A DNA stretch of 64,000 nt from Hyphomonadaceae bacterium UBA5336 (GTDB lineage Bacteria; Pseudomonadota; Alphaproteobacteria; Caulobacterales; Hyphomonadaceae), in assembly GCA_002408125.1 (NCBI GenBank), contig DHQO01000042.1, positions 1-64,000 of the forward strand, read 5' to 3'. The translations under genes were made by a program, and so were the position numbers. The notes beneath the pieces were generated by a model. The model made no database searches. It saw nothing but the letters and a program-made list of their open reading frames with translations, and was not told where the DNA came from. Shown piece after piece: positions 16,001-24,122 of this stretch. Each line of letters opens with the position of its first letter. Position 1 is the first letter of the stretch.

Positions 16001-16366
16001 CCAGGCCCAGGCGCCGGTGAGGTGCGGTTTCTCGCCATGCTGGAGCACGCGCGAGCGGAAGGCATCGAGCGCTTCGTGGGGCACATTGCTGAGGCGCGGC
16101 TCGCTGGGGCCCGACATGCGCGGAATGAACTGGATGGCATTGGCGCCGGTCTTGGCGACAATCAGGGATGCAATGTCGAGCACGATGTCGGGATCAAGCT
16201 CGATCTCGTCGGTTCGGGCCTGGTCGACCACCGACCGGGCGAACTCTACCGCCTCGCGTGCCCGTAAAGCTGTCGGCTCGCCGCACCCGAGCGTGCGCCA
16301 GCGCCGCGAGAGCCGCGTCTCGGGCAGATCCAACTCCACAACTCGATCATTGAAGAGAAACAGCAT
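15989..16366 (-). CDS. conserved hypothetical protein
   Basis: The 125-residue soluble protein has no signal peptide or membrane segment. It starts MLFLFNDRVVELDLPETRL and contains a stretch rich in Asp, Ile and Leu (DEIELDPDIVLDIASLIVAKTGAN) followed by AIQFIPRM. I recognise no domain. It overlaps the 3' end of rsmA on the opposite strand and is followed on the plus side by an AT-rich gap. Coding potential is supported by open frame, composition and a normal ATG start; the function is unknown. Confidence 0.65.
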   Translation of the reverse strand: MLFLFNDRVVELDLPETRLSRRWRTLGCGEPTALRAREAVEFARSVVDQARTDEIELDPDIVLDIASLIVAKTGANAIQFIPRMSGPSEPRLSNVPHEALDAFRSRVLQHGEKPHLTGAWAWSAA

Positions 16367-16428
16367 CGCAAAGTCCCCATTTCATGGGCAATTTGTCTTG
16401 GCTCGGTTAACGATAGATTACAGGCCGG

Positions 16429-16791
16429 TCAGGTATTATTTTCAGGTGTTTCAACGGGTTCCACGAGGAAGTGCCGGCCCTCGCGATCCTCGATCTCGAC
16501 GACCCACAAATCTGAGTCGCGATCGCGGGCGCGCTGGATATAGGCATCTATCTCCTCCTCGCTCGAATCCACCCCGCGCAGGGCCAGGTCAGAGAAGATG
16601 CGCGCGCCTGTGTCCAGGTCAAAGGACGGCACAAAGGCCTGCGCCGTCCCGTCGAGGCGGGCGACCTTGACCAGCACGTCTCCGCGCTCGGCATCGCCGC
16701 GCTGGAGGATGAAGGCCGAGGCACCGGCAAGCTGGGCGCGGCGCACAAGCGCTGAGACCCAGAGCCCTGTCGGAAGGCGCGCCTCATCCAT
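16429..16791 (-). CDS. DUF1491 family protein
   Basis: The 120-residue protein begins MDEARLPTGLWVSALVRRAQ and has GASAFILQRGDAERGDVLVKV and EEEIDAYIQRARDRDSDLW. This matches the alphaproteobacterial DUF1491 pattern. It is probably cytosolic and of unknown function. It lies 11 bases downstream of the histidine-kinase gene on the same strand and may share its transcript. Confidence 0.85.
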   Translation of the reverse strand: MDEARLPTGLWVSALVRRAQLAGASAFILQRGDAERGDVLVKVARLDGTAQAFVPSFDLDTGARIFSDLALRGVDSSEEEIDAYIQRARDRDSDLWVVEIEDREGRHFLVEPVETPENNT

Positions 16792-16802
16792 GGGCGGCTC
16801 TC

Positions 16803-18401
16803 CTATTGCGCAGCACGGTCGAACTCACTGAGATCGGCCGGGTCCGCCGGGCGGAAGCTGACAGTGACGCTGGTGCCGAGATCCTTTTCGGTGTCGATGC
16901 GCACCTGCCCGCCATGCATGTCGGCGAACTGCTTGACGACGGCCAGGCCGAGACCGGTGCCGACCCGGCCCGATGAGTTGCGCCCCTGGGCGAAGGGCTT
17001 TGCGATGCGGTCGAGATCGGCGGCATCCATACCGGCGCCTTCGTCAGCGACACAAAGATAGACGCCATCGCCATTGCTGGCCGCCGTCAGCGTGACCCTG
17101 TCCCCGCGCTGGGAGTATTTGATCGCATTGGAAATGAGGTTCTGCCAGATCTGGCGCACGGCGCGTGCATCGGCATGGGCCCAGGCTTCGCCCTCTTCCA
17201 CCAGCTCGACTTTCACACCGGTACGCTCGGCATGGGCCGCGAACTGGCGCAGCACGGAGGCGCCGCTGGCGGCAAGGTCGACCGGCTCGAAGTCGAACCG
17301 CAGGGCTTTCGCGTCGGCCTTGGCAAGGTCGAGCAGGTCCTCGACCAGCAGGAGCAGGTCCTGGCCGCTCTCATGGATGATCTGGGTATAGTCCTGATAG
17401 GCTTCGGGCAGTTCGCCGCGAATGCCCGAGCGCATCATGTCGGCAAAGCCGATAATCGCGTTAAGCGGTGTTTTCAGGTCGTGGCTGAGCGAGGCGAAGA
17501 AGGCCGTACGCTCGCGGACAGCCGCATCGCCCTCGGCGCGCACCTTGTCCAGCGAGGTGATATCGCCGAGATCGCTCGGCCAGGCAGCGATCAGCCGGCC
17601 ATTGTCAGTTTTCCGGCTGAGCAGAATGACAGGTCGGTCGTCGCTTGTCTTCACGGTCTGCGGCGCGCCGCGATTGAGAGCGACCAGATCGAGATCCGGG
17701 AAAAGATGATTGAGGGAATCGTGCAGCAGCGCACCGACCCTGAGATGCCCGAGCAGTCCGACTGCGCCCTCAATGGCGCGAATGCGCCCCTGGGGCGTGA
17801 CCGAGAGAAGCGCAAGCGGCAGATCCCGGGGCACCTGGACACCGCTGCGCAGGTTCAGGCCCTGCTCGGTCTGTTTCATGGCCAGCTCATTTTTCACCAC
17901 GGCGGAAGCCATACGGCGCTGGCTGACAATCGCTGATGCGCACAGCATTCCCGTTTCGAGAATGGCTGCAATTGTGATCGCCGCAGCCAGGCCAGAGAGG
18001 CTTTCAGGCAGTTGCGGCAGTCCGACGATGAAATTTATTGCAAGCAGCAAAAAAAATCCGAGGGTCGAAAAGGCTGCCGCTTCGAGGGCAAGACGGCGCC
18101 GTCCGATGGCCAGTCCAGTGAGGGGACCAAGGACCAGCAATATGGTAAGCGGCGAGCGCGCCCCCCCTGTGAGCGCCACACCGAGCACGGCGATCACAGT
18201 CCAACCAAGCACCTGAAATGCTTGTGATTCCCGCTCCCATCCGGGGGGCATATAAGCCGCCAGTACTGGCAACCACAGCAGGGCCACGACGCCCAGAACA
18301 AGAGCGAAGGGCGCCCCTGTCAGCCAGCCCAGAAGGCCGGCAAGGGCACTGGCGATCAACCAGAGATATCCTGGCGCGCGGCTAGAGGTAAACGAAATCA
18401 A
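16803..18401 (-). CDS. membrane sensor histidine kinase
   Basis: The 532-residue protein has five to six N-terminal transmembrane helices (roughly residues 10-170). A PAS-like region follows (about 195-280). The dimerisation domain has the H-box FFASLSHDLKTPLNAIIGF (phosphoaccepting His near residue 308). The HATPase domain has an N-box (QNLISNAIKYS), G1 (VADEGAGMD) and G2 (GTGLGLAVV). The layout is like the DivJ/PleC cell-cycle kinases of Caulobacterales, but I cannot assign it to one. The start is a TTG without a strong ribosome-binding site and is uncertain. No response regulator is adjacent. Confidence 0.88.
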   Translation of the reverse strand: MISFTSSRAPGYLWLIASALAGLLGWLTGAPFALVLGVVALLWLPVLAAYMPPGWERESQAFQVLGWTVIAVLGVALTGGARSPLTILLVLGPLTGLAIGRRRLALEAAAFSTLGFFLLLAINFIVGLPQLPESLSGLAAAITIAAILETGMLCASAIVSQRRMASAVVKNELAMKQTEQGLNLRSGVQVPRDLPLALLSVTPQGRIRAIEGAVGLLGHLRVGALLHDSLNHLFPDLDLVALNRGAPQTVKTSDDRPVILLSRKTDNGRLIAAWPSDLGDITSLDKVRAEGDAAVRERTAFFASLSHDLKTPLNAIIGFADMMRSGIRGELPEAYQDYTQIIHESGQDLLLLVEDLLDLAKADAKALRFDFEPVDLAASGASVLRQFAAHAERTGVKVELVEEGEAWAHADARAVRQIWQNLISNAIKYSQRGDRVTLTAASNGDGVYLCVADEGAGMDAADLDRIAKPFAQGRNSSGRVGTGLGLAVVKQFADMHGGQVRIDTEKDLGTSVTVSFRPADPADLSEFDRAAQ

Positions 18402-18554
18402 TGGAAGAATTTAACCCCAACACAAGGTGTTTGACCACATGTCTGCATTGTAATGCTCCAAAGCTGAATTCCCTGCAAATTTAATGCGGGTTACCGGCTT
18501 CAGGTGTGGGACAAACTCAGGCATGGTGCCGTGCAAGTGTAAGAGGGGAGCCCT

Positions 18555-19586
18555 ATGAAACTCATTCGGCGTATTACCGCTGTGGCAGCGGTGGGTGTTA
18601 TGACCTGCCTGCCTCTGGCGGCTCAAGCAGACACTCCGGTTGAAGGTCAGGCGGCCGTCAGCCAAGAGCAGACGATCAACAATGTTGATGATGTAATCGC
18701 AGAAAGCGCTGCGGTCTACGCGACTTACCAGTCCGATGTGACCGATGTGCGCCAGCATCCGCTTTCCTCTGCCAACGATATCGAGGACTCCCTGACGAGC
18801 CTCGGCGGCCACAACTCGCAACAGCTGTCGAACGGCTTCATCGCCTACTCCGCGCTGGTTGCTTCGCAGAACCCGGAATTCCGCGCCGCCGTGCGTGATA
18901 TTGAAGGCTTCTACGGTCGCGAGAGCCTCATGCTCGGCATGCGCAACGATGTTCGCTATGCCCGCACCCTGGGTGGCGGCAATGCCGCAGTGACCTCCTC
19001 GCTTGCCGCGATCGAGGCCGATGCCGAGCGCCTGCGCGGCGCCGGCGCCTATGTGAAGGAACAGGCCTACTCGCTGCAGGCGGTTGGCTGGGCGAAAGCC
19101 ACGATCCGCAATTCCGACGCCCTGATCCAGCAAATCCAGGCCAGCGCATCGGCCGGCATGCCGGTGCATGAAGAGCTGCAACTCGCCTTTGCTTCCAGCG
19201 ACATCAACAATGTCCTGGTCCAGGCCGGCCAGTCCGGCGCGCCGTCGCTGTGGGAAAATGTGAACAGTGCGGCCAGCGCCGTACGCTTCCCCTCGCTCGA
19301 CATGGTCTATGCCGGTCGCTCGGCCCGCATCCGCTCCGGCAAGGAGCCAATCGCCGACAAGATCGCCACCCTGGCGGCCTATCGCGTGCTCGGAACCGAT
19401 GCGGCGCCTGCTCAGGAAGTGCGCACCGCCATGCGTGAAACCTCCACACGCAACTGCATCAACATGGCCCAGCTGAACCTGCAGCAATGCGTTGCCGCAG
19501 CCCACAATCAGTTCGAAGTGCCTTTCTGCATCGGTGAACACGCTTTGACCGATGTGGGCGACTGCATTGGTGATATTACGCAATAG
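18555..19586 (+). CDS. exported protein of unknown function
   Basis: The 343-residue product has a Sec signal peptide (MKLIRRITAVAAVGVMTCLP...AQA, cleavage near residue 26). The mature part is largely alpha-helical and alanine-rich, with four cysteines clustered at the C-terminus (NCINM, QQCVAA, PFCIGE, GDCIGD) that could form two disulfides. GGGGAG lies five bases before the ATG. I know no family name; it is presumably periplasmic. Its mRNA runs into a GC-rich hairpin before sufE. Confidence 0.7.
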   Translation: MKLIRRITAVAAVGVMTCLPLAAQADTPVEGQAAVSQEQTINNVDDVIAESAAVYATYQSDVTDVRQHPLSSANDIEDSLTSLGGHNSQQLSNGFIAYSALVASQNPEFRAAVRDIEGFYGRESLMLGMRNDVRYARTLGGGNAAVTSSLAAIEADAERLRGAGAYVKEQAYSLQAVGWAKATIRNSDALIQQIQASASAGMPVHEELQLAFASSDINNVLVQAGQSGAPSLWENVNSAASAVRFPSLDMVYAGRSARIRSGKEPIADKIATLAAYRVLGTDAAPAQEVRTAMRETSTRNCINMAQLNLQQCVAAAHNQFEVPFCIGEHALTDVGDCIGDITQ

Positions 19587-19615
19587 TCCCCAGAATTCGC
19601 CATCAAGACCGTATG

Positions 19616-19642
19616 CGGGGGCTTCCAATATGGAAGCCCCCG
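19616..19642 (+). other. 11-bp GC-rich hairpin just upstream of sufE
   Basis: CGGGGGCTTCC (19616-19626) pairs perfectly with GGAAGCCCCCG (19632-19642) around the loop AATAT. No T-tract follows on either strand. It could be a rho-independent-like barrier for the upstream gene or an RNA structure in the sufE leader, since it ends 15 bases before the sufE ATG. Confidence 0.7.
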
Positions 19643-19657
19643 TACCACATTTGGACA

Positions 19658-20077
19658 ATGGCGATAGAAGATGCAGCGCGTGAGCTTCGGGACGAATTCT
19701 CTTTCCTCGATGAGTGGGAAGCGCGCTACGAACACATTATCGATCTCGGCAAGAGCAATCCCGATCTTCTGCCCGAAGAGCGGAACGAAACCACGCGTGT
19801 GCGCGGCTGTGCCTCGCAGGTCTGGCTCGTCACCCGCCTGGAAAAGGATGGTACGCTGTCGATCCGCGCCGAATCCGATGCCGTGCTCGTTTCCGGCCTG
19901 ATCGCCATTCTGGTGCGCCTGTTCAGCGGCCAGACACCAGAAGAGATCGAGGCGTTCGATGCCAAGGCCCTGTTCCGCGATATCGGTGTGAGCGACACAC
20001 TGACGGCGCAGCGCTCGAACGGTCTGGCCTCCATGCTCGCACGCATCAAGGCCGACGCGGCCGCCGCGCGCGGCTAA
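19658..20077 (+). CDS. sufE: SufE-family Fe-S cluster assembly protein
   Basis: SufE accepts persulfide sulfur from the cysteine desulfurase SufS for Fe-S cluster assembly. The 139-residue protein has the family signature ETTRVRGCASQVWLVTRLE; the Cys in VRGCASQVW is the sulfur-accepting residue. ATG 19658 matches the usual SufE N-terminus; an upstream in-frame ATG would start inside the hairpin region. No other suf genes are in the window. Confidence 0.93.
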   Translation: MAIEDAARELRDEFSFLDEWEARYEHIIDLGKSNPDLLPEERNETTRVRGCASQVWLVTRLEKDGTLSIRAESDAVLVSGLIAILVRLFSGQTPEEIEAFDAKALFRDIGVSDTLTAQRSNGLASMLARIKADAAAARG

Positions 20078-20098
20078 CACCTTCCCTCTCCTTGCGGG

Positions 20099-20770
20099 TC
20101 AGGCGCTCGCCACGCGCAGACTGTAGGCCGTTGCCAATGCGAGAAGACGCCGGGCCAGCGCGCGCGGAACCTTTTTCGGCGACAGGGCCAACCCATCGCA
20201 GAAACTCGCCAGGCTGCGCTCCTGGATAATCAGCTGGTAAAGCAGGTTCATGTCAGCCCGACCGAGCGCGCCCTCAAGTTGATCGAGCCGTCGACCGGCG
20301 CGCACGGCGTCTGCCATACACCCGCCGGAGCGGCTGCCCGACACGCCATCCACCTGCAGGCTCGGATCCCAGTTCTGCGTCACCCGCTGGCCGGATGCCG
20401 CCCGTTCCAGATCACCTTTCAATCGCAGCGCGGCGGCCTTCGCCAAGGCACGGTCAGAAGGGTCCTCGATCGCCGACAATACAATCTGGAGAGGCGATCT
20501 GCGCAAGGCCTGTCCGCGTTGGTCAACCCCCGGAGTTGAAACGCGGCGTGTGCGCTCCTCAGCAGCCTGGGTGCCGGTCCATACCAGCACCTGTCCTTCG
20601 GCGCCGAGCGGGCCGACATCACCGGCAAGCTGCAGGGATTCCACCGCTGCTCCACTCAGATGGCCGATGCAGGTCCCGCGCCGGTCGCGACCGCGCCAGA
20701 TCCCCCAGTGTCCCTGACTGGGCGCAGCGCATCCACCTCGGCGAAGGGCCTGGAGCAATCTCTCCGACAT
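20099..20770 (-). CDS. DUF6456 domain protein
   Basis: The 223-residue product has a C-terminal region of about 120 residues resembling the DUF6456 domain of alphaproteobacteria: RRSPLQIV near the start of the domain, then DRALAKAAALRLKGDLERA, TQNWDPS, RLDQLEGALGRADMNLLYQLIIQ and an ALARRLLALATAY tail. In related bacteria this domain follows a helix-turn-helix and is regulator-like. The N-terminal half here is unrecognised. The start is six bases after the stop of the DnaA-domain gene, so the two form an operon. Confidence 0.7.
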   Translation of the reverse strand: MSERLLQALRRGGCAAPSQGHWGIWRGRDRRGTCIGHLSGAAVESLQLAGDVGPLGAEGQVLVWTGTQAAEERTRRVSTPGVDQRGQALRRSPLQIVLSAIEDPSDRALAKAAALRLKGDLERAASGQRVTQNWDPSLQVDGVSGSRSGGCMADAVRAGRRLDQLEGALGRADMNLLYQLIIQERSLASFCDGLALSPKKVPRALARRLLALATAYSLRVASA

Positions 20771-20776
20771 GGGAGT

Positions 20777-21118
20777 TCAGGCCGCATGGCTGGCATGGAG
20801 AGGCGACACGCTGCGCAGGCCGTCCTCCAATTGTTCGATCCAGATGTCGAAGTCGGGATCTTCCCGCCGGTCCTCGACCTGGTGGCAGCCATGGGCCACC
20901 GTCGAGCGATCCTTGTCGAAGGCCCGCGCGATCCGCGACAGGCTCATGCCCAGCGCCACATGGCACAGATACATGGCCACGTGCCGTGCGAAGGATACCG
21001 GTGGTCTCCCCCGCCCGGAGGCCATCACCTCTTCAGCCCTTTGCCCCAGCGCAAATGCCGCCAGACTGGCCGCAAATCGCGCATTATCCTCATCAATAAG
21101 TCTTTGTTGTCCGTCCAC
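20777..21118 (-). CDS. DnaA domain IV-like helix-turn-helix protein
   Basis: The 113-residue protein consists mainly of a domain like the C-terminal DNA-binding domain of DnaA: RHVAMYLCHVALGMSLSRIARAFDKDRSTVAHGCHQVED. The basic DKDRSTVAHGC signature corresponds to the DnaA-box recognition helix (DHSTVxHA in DnaA). It lacks the AAA+ domain, so it cannot initiate replication by itself. It may bind DnaA boxes as a regulator. The start is a GTG preceded by AGGGAG with a 6-nt gap. It is co-oriented with the DUF6456 gene. Confidence 0.85.
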   Translation of the reverse strand: MDGQQRLIDEDNARFAASLAAFALGQRAEEVMASGRGRPPVSFARHVAMYLCHVALGMSLSRIARAFDKDRSTVAHGCHQVEDRREDPDFDIWIEQLEDGLRSVSPLHASHAA

Positions 21119-21205
21119 ACCATGCTCCCTCGAAGGTCAGGTCTAGCCTAACCGCCTGAACAAGGTGTAGGATATTATTCCTATGAAAGCGCTAATGCGC
21201 AGGAA

Positions 21206-21709
21206 TTATGCGGCTTTGGAGAGCGTTTCGACGTGGATAGCCCCGGGGACAGGCGGTTCTCCGCCCTCTTCCTGCTCGGTCAGGATATCGTCATGGCACA
21301 GCACATAGCGCAGTTCGCCGGCATCGTCGGCCAGGGGAAGGCGCAACCAGGTCTGCCCTGCTCCGTTGGCCTCCACGCTGACAAGACCGCCAACCGGACA
21401 CTTGCGGGACATGATCTGTTCGAGACCCAGCATGAAGATGTCACCATGCGGCGCCGGGAGATCGCTGGGACACAGGCCTGTCGGGTCCATGCCGATCATT
21501 GCCGAGAGGCGAGAGCCCGACAGTCGGAACCGGGGGACACCGCCGACCTCAAGATCCAGGAGGGAAATCCGCGAGAGATGGCGGCGCAGCACGCCCGGGT
21601 CGAGATCCCGCTTGCGTGGCAGGCCGTTACTCCTGCGCGCCAGGTCAGCCCAGACGCTTACCAGTTCTTTTTGGGCGTCTGTCACACCCAGAAAATGATT
21701 GACTCTCAT
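21206..21709 (-). CDS. PAS_5-type PAS domain protein
   Basis: The 167-residue protein fits the alphaproteobacterial PAS_5 pattern: W-x-DLARRSNGLPRKRDLDP, LRRHLSRISLLDLE and PRFRLSGSRL. It has no output domain. It is presumably a cytosolic sensor or adaptor whose ligand is unknown. A GGTGG lies seven bases before the ATG. Its upstream region contains three GANTC sites and a CtrA-like TTAA-N7-TTTA, suggesting cell-cycle-linked expression by analogy with Caulobacter. Confidence 0.78.
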   Translation of the reverse strand: MRVNHFLGVTDAQKELVSVWADLARRSNGLPRKRDLDPGVLRRHLSRISLLDLEVGGVPRFRLSGSRLSAMIGMDPTGLCPSDLPAPHGDIFMLGLEQIMSRKCPVGGLVSVEANGAGQTWLRLPLADDAGELRYVLCHDDILTEQEEGGEPPVPGAIHVETLSKAA

Positions 21710-21726
21710 ATTCAGCCACCCCGACT

Positions 21727-21769
21727 GATTCGCTTTCCTTCTTTGTGAATCAATTCGCAGGGGAGAATC
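21727..21769. promoter_or_regulatory. cluster of three GANTC sites upstream of the PAS gene
   Basis: GATTC (21727-21731), GAATC (21747-21751) and GAATC (21765-21769) lie within 43 bases directly upstream of the PAS-domain start codon. GANTC is the recognition sequence of the CcrM methyltransferase in alphaproteobacteria, where methylation state in promoters can affect transcription. The cluster is seen; the regulation is inferred. Confidence 0.5.
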
Positions 21770-21845
21770 AAGTCCGGTTAGGCGAATAAATGAACAAAAA
21801 GCGATACTTTATTTACTCTTACAGAATAAATTGTTAACCTTTTGT

Positions 21846-22259
21846 TTACTTCTTGCTTTGGCCGAGCCCCATTTCCTTTGCAAGACGTGACCGCTCGCGC
21901 GCATATGCCGGTGCGACCATCGGATAGTCATGCGGAAGGTTCCACTTCTCGCGGTATTCTTCCGGCGACATGTTGTACTTCGAGCGCAGATGCCGTTTGA
22001 GGCTCTTGAACTTCTTGCCGTCCTCAAGACAGATCAGGTAGTCATCCGTAATAGACTTGCGAACCGTAACCGCAGGCTTCTGTTCTTCAACGACAGGCGC
22101 GGGCTCCGCCAACAATGTCAAAGACTCATGCACACTGCGAATCACACTCGGAAGCTCCGAGCTCTGAACCGGATTATTACCGACATAGGCAGACACAATT
22201 TCTGCCGTCAGATCGATCATAACTTTCTTTTCAAAATCAGCGTCTACATCTTTCGACAT
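21846..22259 (-). CDS. mucR: MucR/Ros family transcriptional regulator
   Basis: The 137-residue regulator has the Ros/MucR C-terminal finger region: YLICLEDGKKFKSLKRHLRS then NMSPEEYREKWNLPHDYPMV and APAYARERSRLAKEMGLG. The second zinc Cys is replaced by Asp (CLED) and the distal His by Lys/Tyr, as in known zinc-independent MucR-type homologues. In Caulobacter, MucR paralogues repress S-phase genes together with SciP/CtrA circuitry; in rhizobia they control exopolysaccharide and flagella. The start is the ATG with GGAGG eight bases upstream rather than the GTG that overlaps that Shine-Dalgarno sequence. A TATAAT box lies upstream. Confidence 0.93.
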   Translation of the reverse strand: MSKDVDADFEKKVMIDLTAEIVSAYVGNNPVQSSELPSVIRSVHESLTLLAEPAPVVEEQKPAVTVRKSITDDYLICLEDGKKFKSLKRHLRSKYNMSPEEYREKWNLPHDYPMVAPAYARERSRLAKEMGLGQSKK

Positions 22260-22293
22260 AAGACTCACCTCCAGCCTGCTTTTAGTCAGGCCT

Positions 22294-22299
22294 ATTATA
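22294..22299 (-). promoter_or_regulatory. consensus -10 box (TATAAT) of the mucR promoter
   Basis: The minus strand reads CACTG-TATAAT-AGGCC about 35 bases before the mucR ATG, giving a short leader of roughly 27 bases. A convincing -35 hexamer is not present at 17 bp, which would suit an activated or autoregulated promoter. Confidence 0.5.
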
Positions 22300-22373
22300 C
22301 AGTGTGACGGTATGTAAACTGGGCAAATGCAGTTGCCCTAGCACTTAATCTGTTTTGTTGAGTACTATTGCGA

Positions 22374-24122
22374 CTAATGTTGTACAGTCAGGAAGGATAA
22401 AAGCATCGCCATCCCCAGAAGAGCAGCGGTCCAGATCGCCATTCCCCCGGTCAGAGGGCCTCTTGAAAGTTGTCCGCGCGGGCTGAAAACGGCTTCAATT
22501 CTGTCATAACCGCGCTGCGCCAGAAGGCCGGCAACCCGTGTCATGGCAGGGCCAGCCTTGCCCCAGACCGTGCCAGCCCAATTGGCAAATCCAAAACCGA
22601 GCCGGCGATAGGCCCAGTCGGTATCGAGGATGGTTCCGGGCTTCTCGGGCGGATAGAGGCCAAAGCGCTTGAGCAGGATGAAGGCGAGGACGGCCAGCAT
22701 CAGCAGCTGCATCTGGGTCAGGATATGACCCAGCGTGAACGGCTCATAATGATTGGCCACTTCCGGATAAGGTAGCAGATTGTAGAGCCAGCCATAACCG
22801 AGACCGAAAAAGCTTGGCAGGCCGACGAGGATACAGATCGCCGACGCCAGCCCCATGGCAAGCAGCATGTTGAAGGGCGCTTCCTTCACGCGCTTGCCGC
22901 TGTCATGGCCGAAAAAGGCGAAATAGGGGATCTTGATGCCCGAATGCTCCAGCACGCCGGCCGAGGCAAACAGCAGCATCAGCCAGGCCACGACATAGCC
23001 TTCGTGGGCCACCGCGCTCATGGTGAGCGACTTGGCGACAAAGCCGGAGAAAAGCGGAAAGGCCGAGATCGAGGCTGCGCCGATCAGACAGAACACGGCG
23101 GTGAACGGCATGGACTTGTACAGCCCGCCCAACTCGCTGGCCTTGGCTGTCCCGGTCCGGTAGAGCACCGCTCCCATGCTCATGAACAAGAGCGCCTTGT
23201 AAATGATATGCGCGAAGGCGTGCGCAGCCGCACCATTCAGCGCCAGCGGCGTGCCGACGCCAATCGCGCAGATCATGAAGCCGACCTGGTTGTTGAGCGA
23301 ATAGGCCAGCACCTTGCGCAGGTCATTCTCGATCACGGCGAAGAAGACCGGGAAGACGGTCATCACCGCGCCGATCCAGATCAGGATGTCAAAGCCCGGG
23401 AACAGTCGCGCGCACGTGAGCACGGCGAGCTTGGTGGTGAAAGCCGACAGCACAACCGCACCGACCACCGTCGCCTTGGGATAGGAGTCCTGGAGCCAGT
23501 TATGCAGGAAGGGGAACGCCGCCTTGATGCCCACAGCCAGGAAGACGAGCAGTGCGCCCGGCTCGTCAAGGCTGGTAAAGGCCTGCAGGGTCAGCGCACC
23601 GCTGGCCTGGTAGACATAGGTAATGCCGGCCAGCAGCAGGACGCCGGACAGGATCTGGATCGCCAGGTATCGCATGGAGGCGAAATAGGCCGCTCGCGTG
23701 CCCGCGCGCAGGATCAGGAATACCGAGCTGACGGCCGTCAGCTCCCAGAACACGAACAGGGTGAGGAAGTCGCCGGCAAAGGCCGCAGCGACAGCTGCGC
23801 CCGCATAGGCCATGGCCATGCCGTCCTGCAGCTTGTCATCGCCGTGCAGGGCGTAGATGGCGTTCAATAGCGCCGCGATCAGGAATGCGAGGCCAAAGAT
23901 GAAGTTCAGGCTGTCGACGCGGTAGAGCACCAGGTCGAGACCCAAGACATGGGCCGTGGCGAGCTCCATGGACTGGTTGGCCTGAGTCAGCATGTAGATG
24001 CCGACCAGCGGCGCAATCACCATCAGGCCCTGACGCACGCGCTGCATCGGGATGAACAGGCCGACAATACCGGCCAATACCAGGACAAAGCCCGGATTGA
24101 GAGTCTCGATCAGCGCGGTCAT
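22374..24122 (-). CDS. NuoL/M-like antiporter subunit (third MrpD-like protein)
   Basis: The 582-residue polytopic membrane protein belongs to the proton-conducting NuoL/M/MrpD family. The key ionisable residues are retained: Glu in LFVFWELTAVSS (TM5), Lys in VGIKAAFPFLHNWLQDSYP (TM7), Lys in FTTKLAVLTC (TM8) and Lys in HAFAHIIYKALLFM (TM12). It is longer than MrpD (about 490-510) because of extra C-terminal membrane segments. It is the last gene of the Mrp-like operon and overlaps the preceding small gene by four bases. It is probably an additional ion-translocating module of the complex. Confidence 0.88.
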   Translation of the reverse strand: MTALIETLNPGFVLVLAGIVGLFIPMQRVRQGLMVIAPLVGIYMLTQANQSMELATAHVLGLDLVLYRVDSLNFIFGLAFLIAALLNAIYALHGDDKLQDGMAMAYAGAAVAAAFAGDFLTLFVFWELTAVSSVFLILRAGTRAAYFASMRYLAIQILSGVLLLAGITYVYQASGALTLQAFTSLDEPGALLVFLAVGIKAAFPFLHNWLQDSYPKATVVGAVVLSAFTTKLAVLTCARLFPGFDILIWIGAVMTVFPVFFAVIENDLRKVLAYSLNNQVGFMICAIGVGTPLALNGAAAHAFAHIIYKALLFMSMGAVLYRTGTAKASELGGLYKSMPFTAVFCLIGAASISAFPLFSGFVAKSLTMSAVAHEGYVVAWLMLLFASAGVLEHSGIKIPYFAFFGHDSGKRVKEAPFNMLLAMGLASAICILVGLPSFFGLGYGWLYNLLPYPEVANHYEPFTLGHILTQMQLLMLAVLAFILLKRFGLYPPEKPGTILDTDWAYRRLGFGFANWAGTVWGKAGPAMTRVAGLLAQRGYDRIEAVFSPRGQLSRGPLTGGMAIWTAALLGMAMLLSFLTVQH

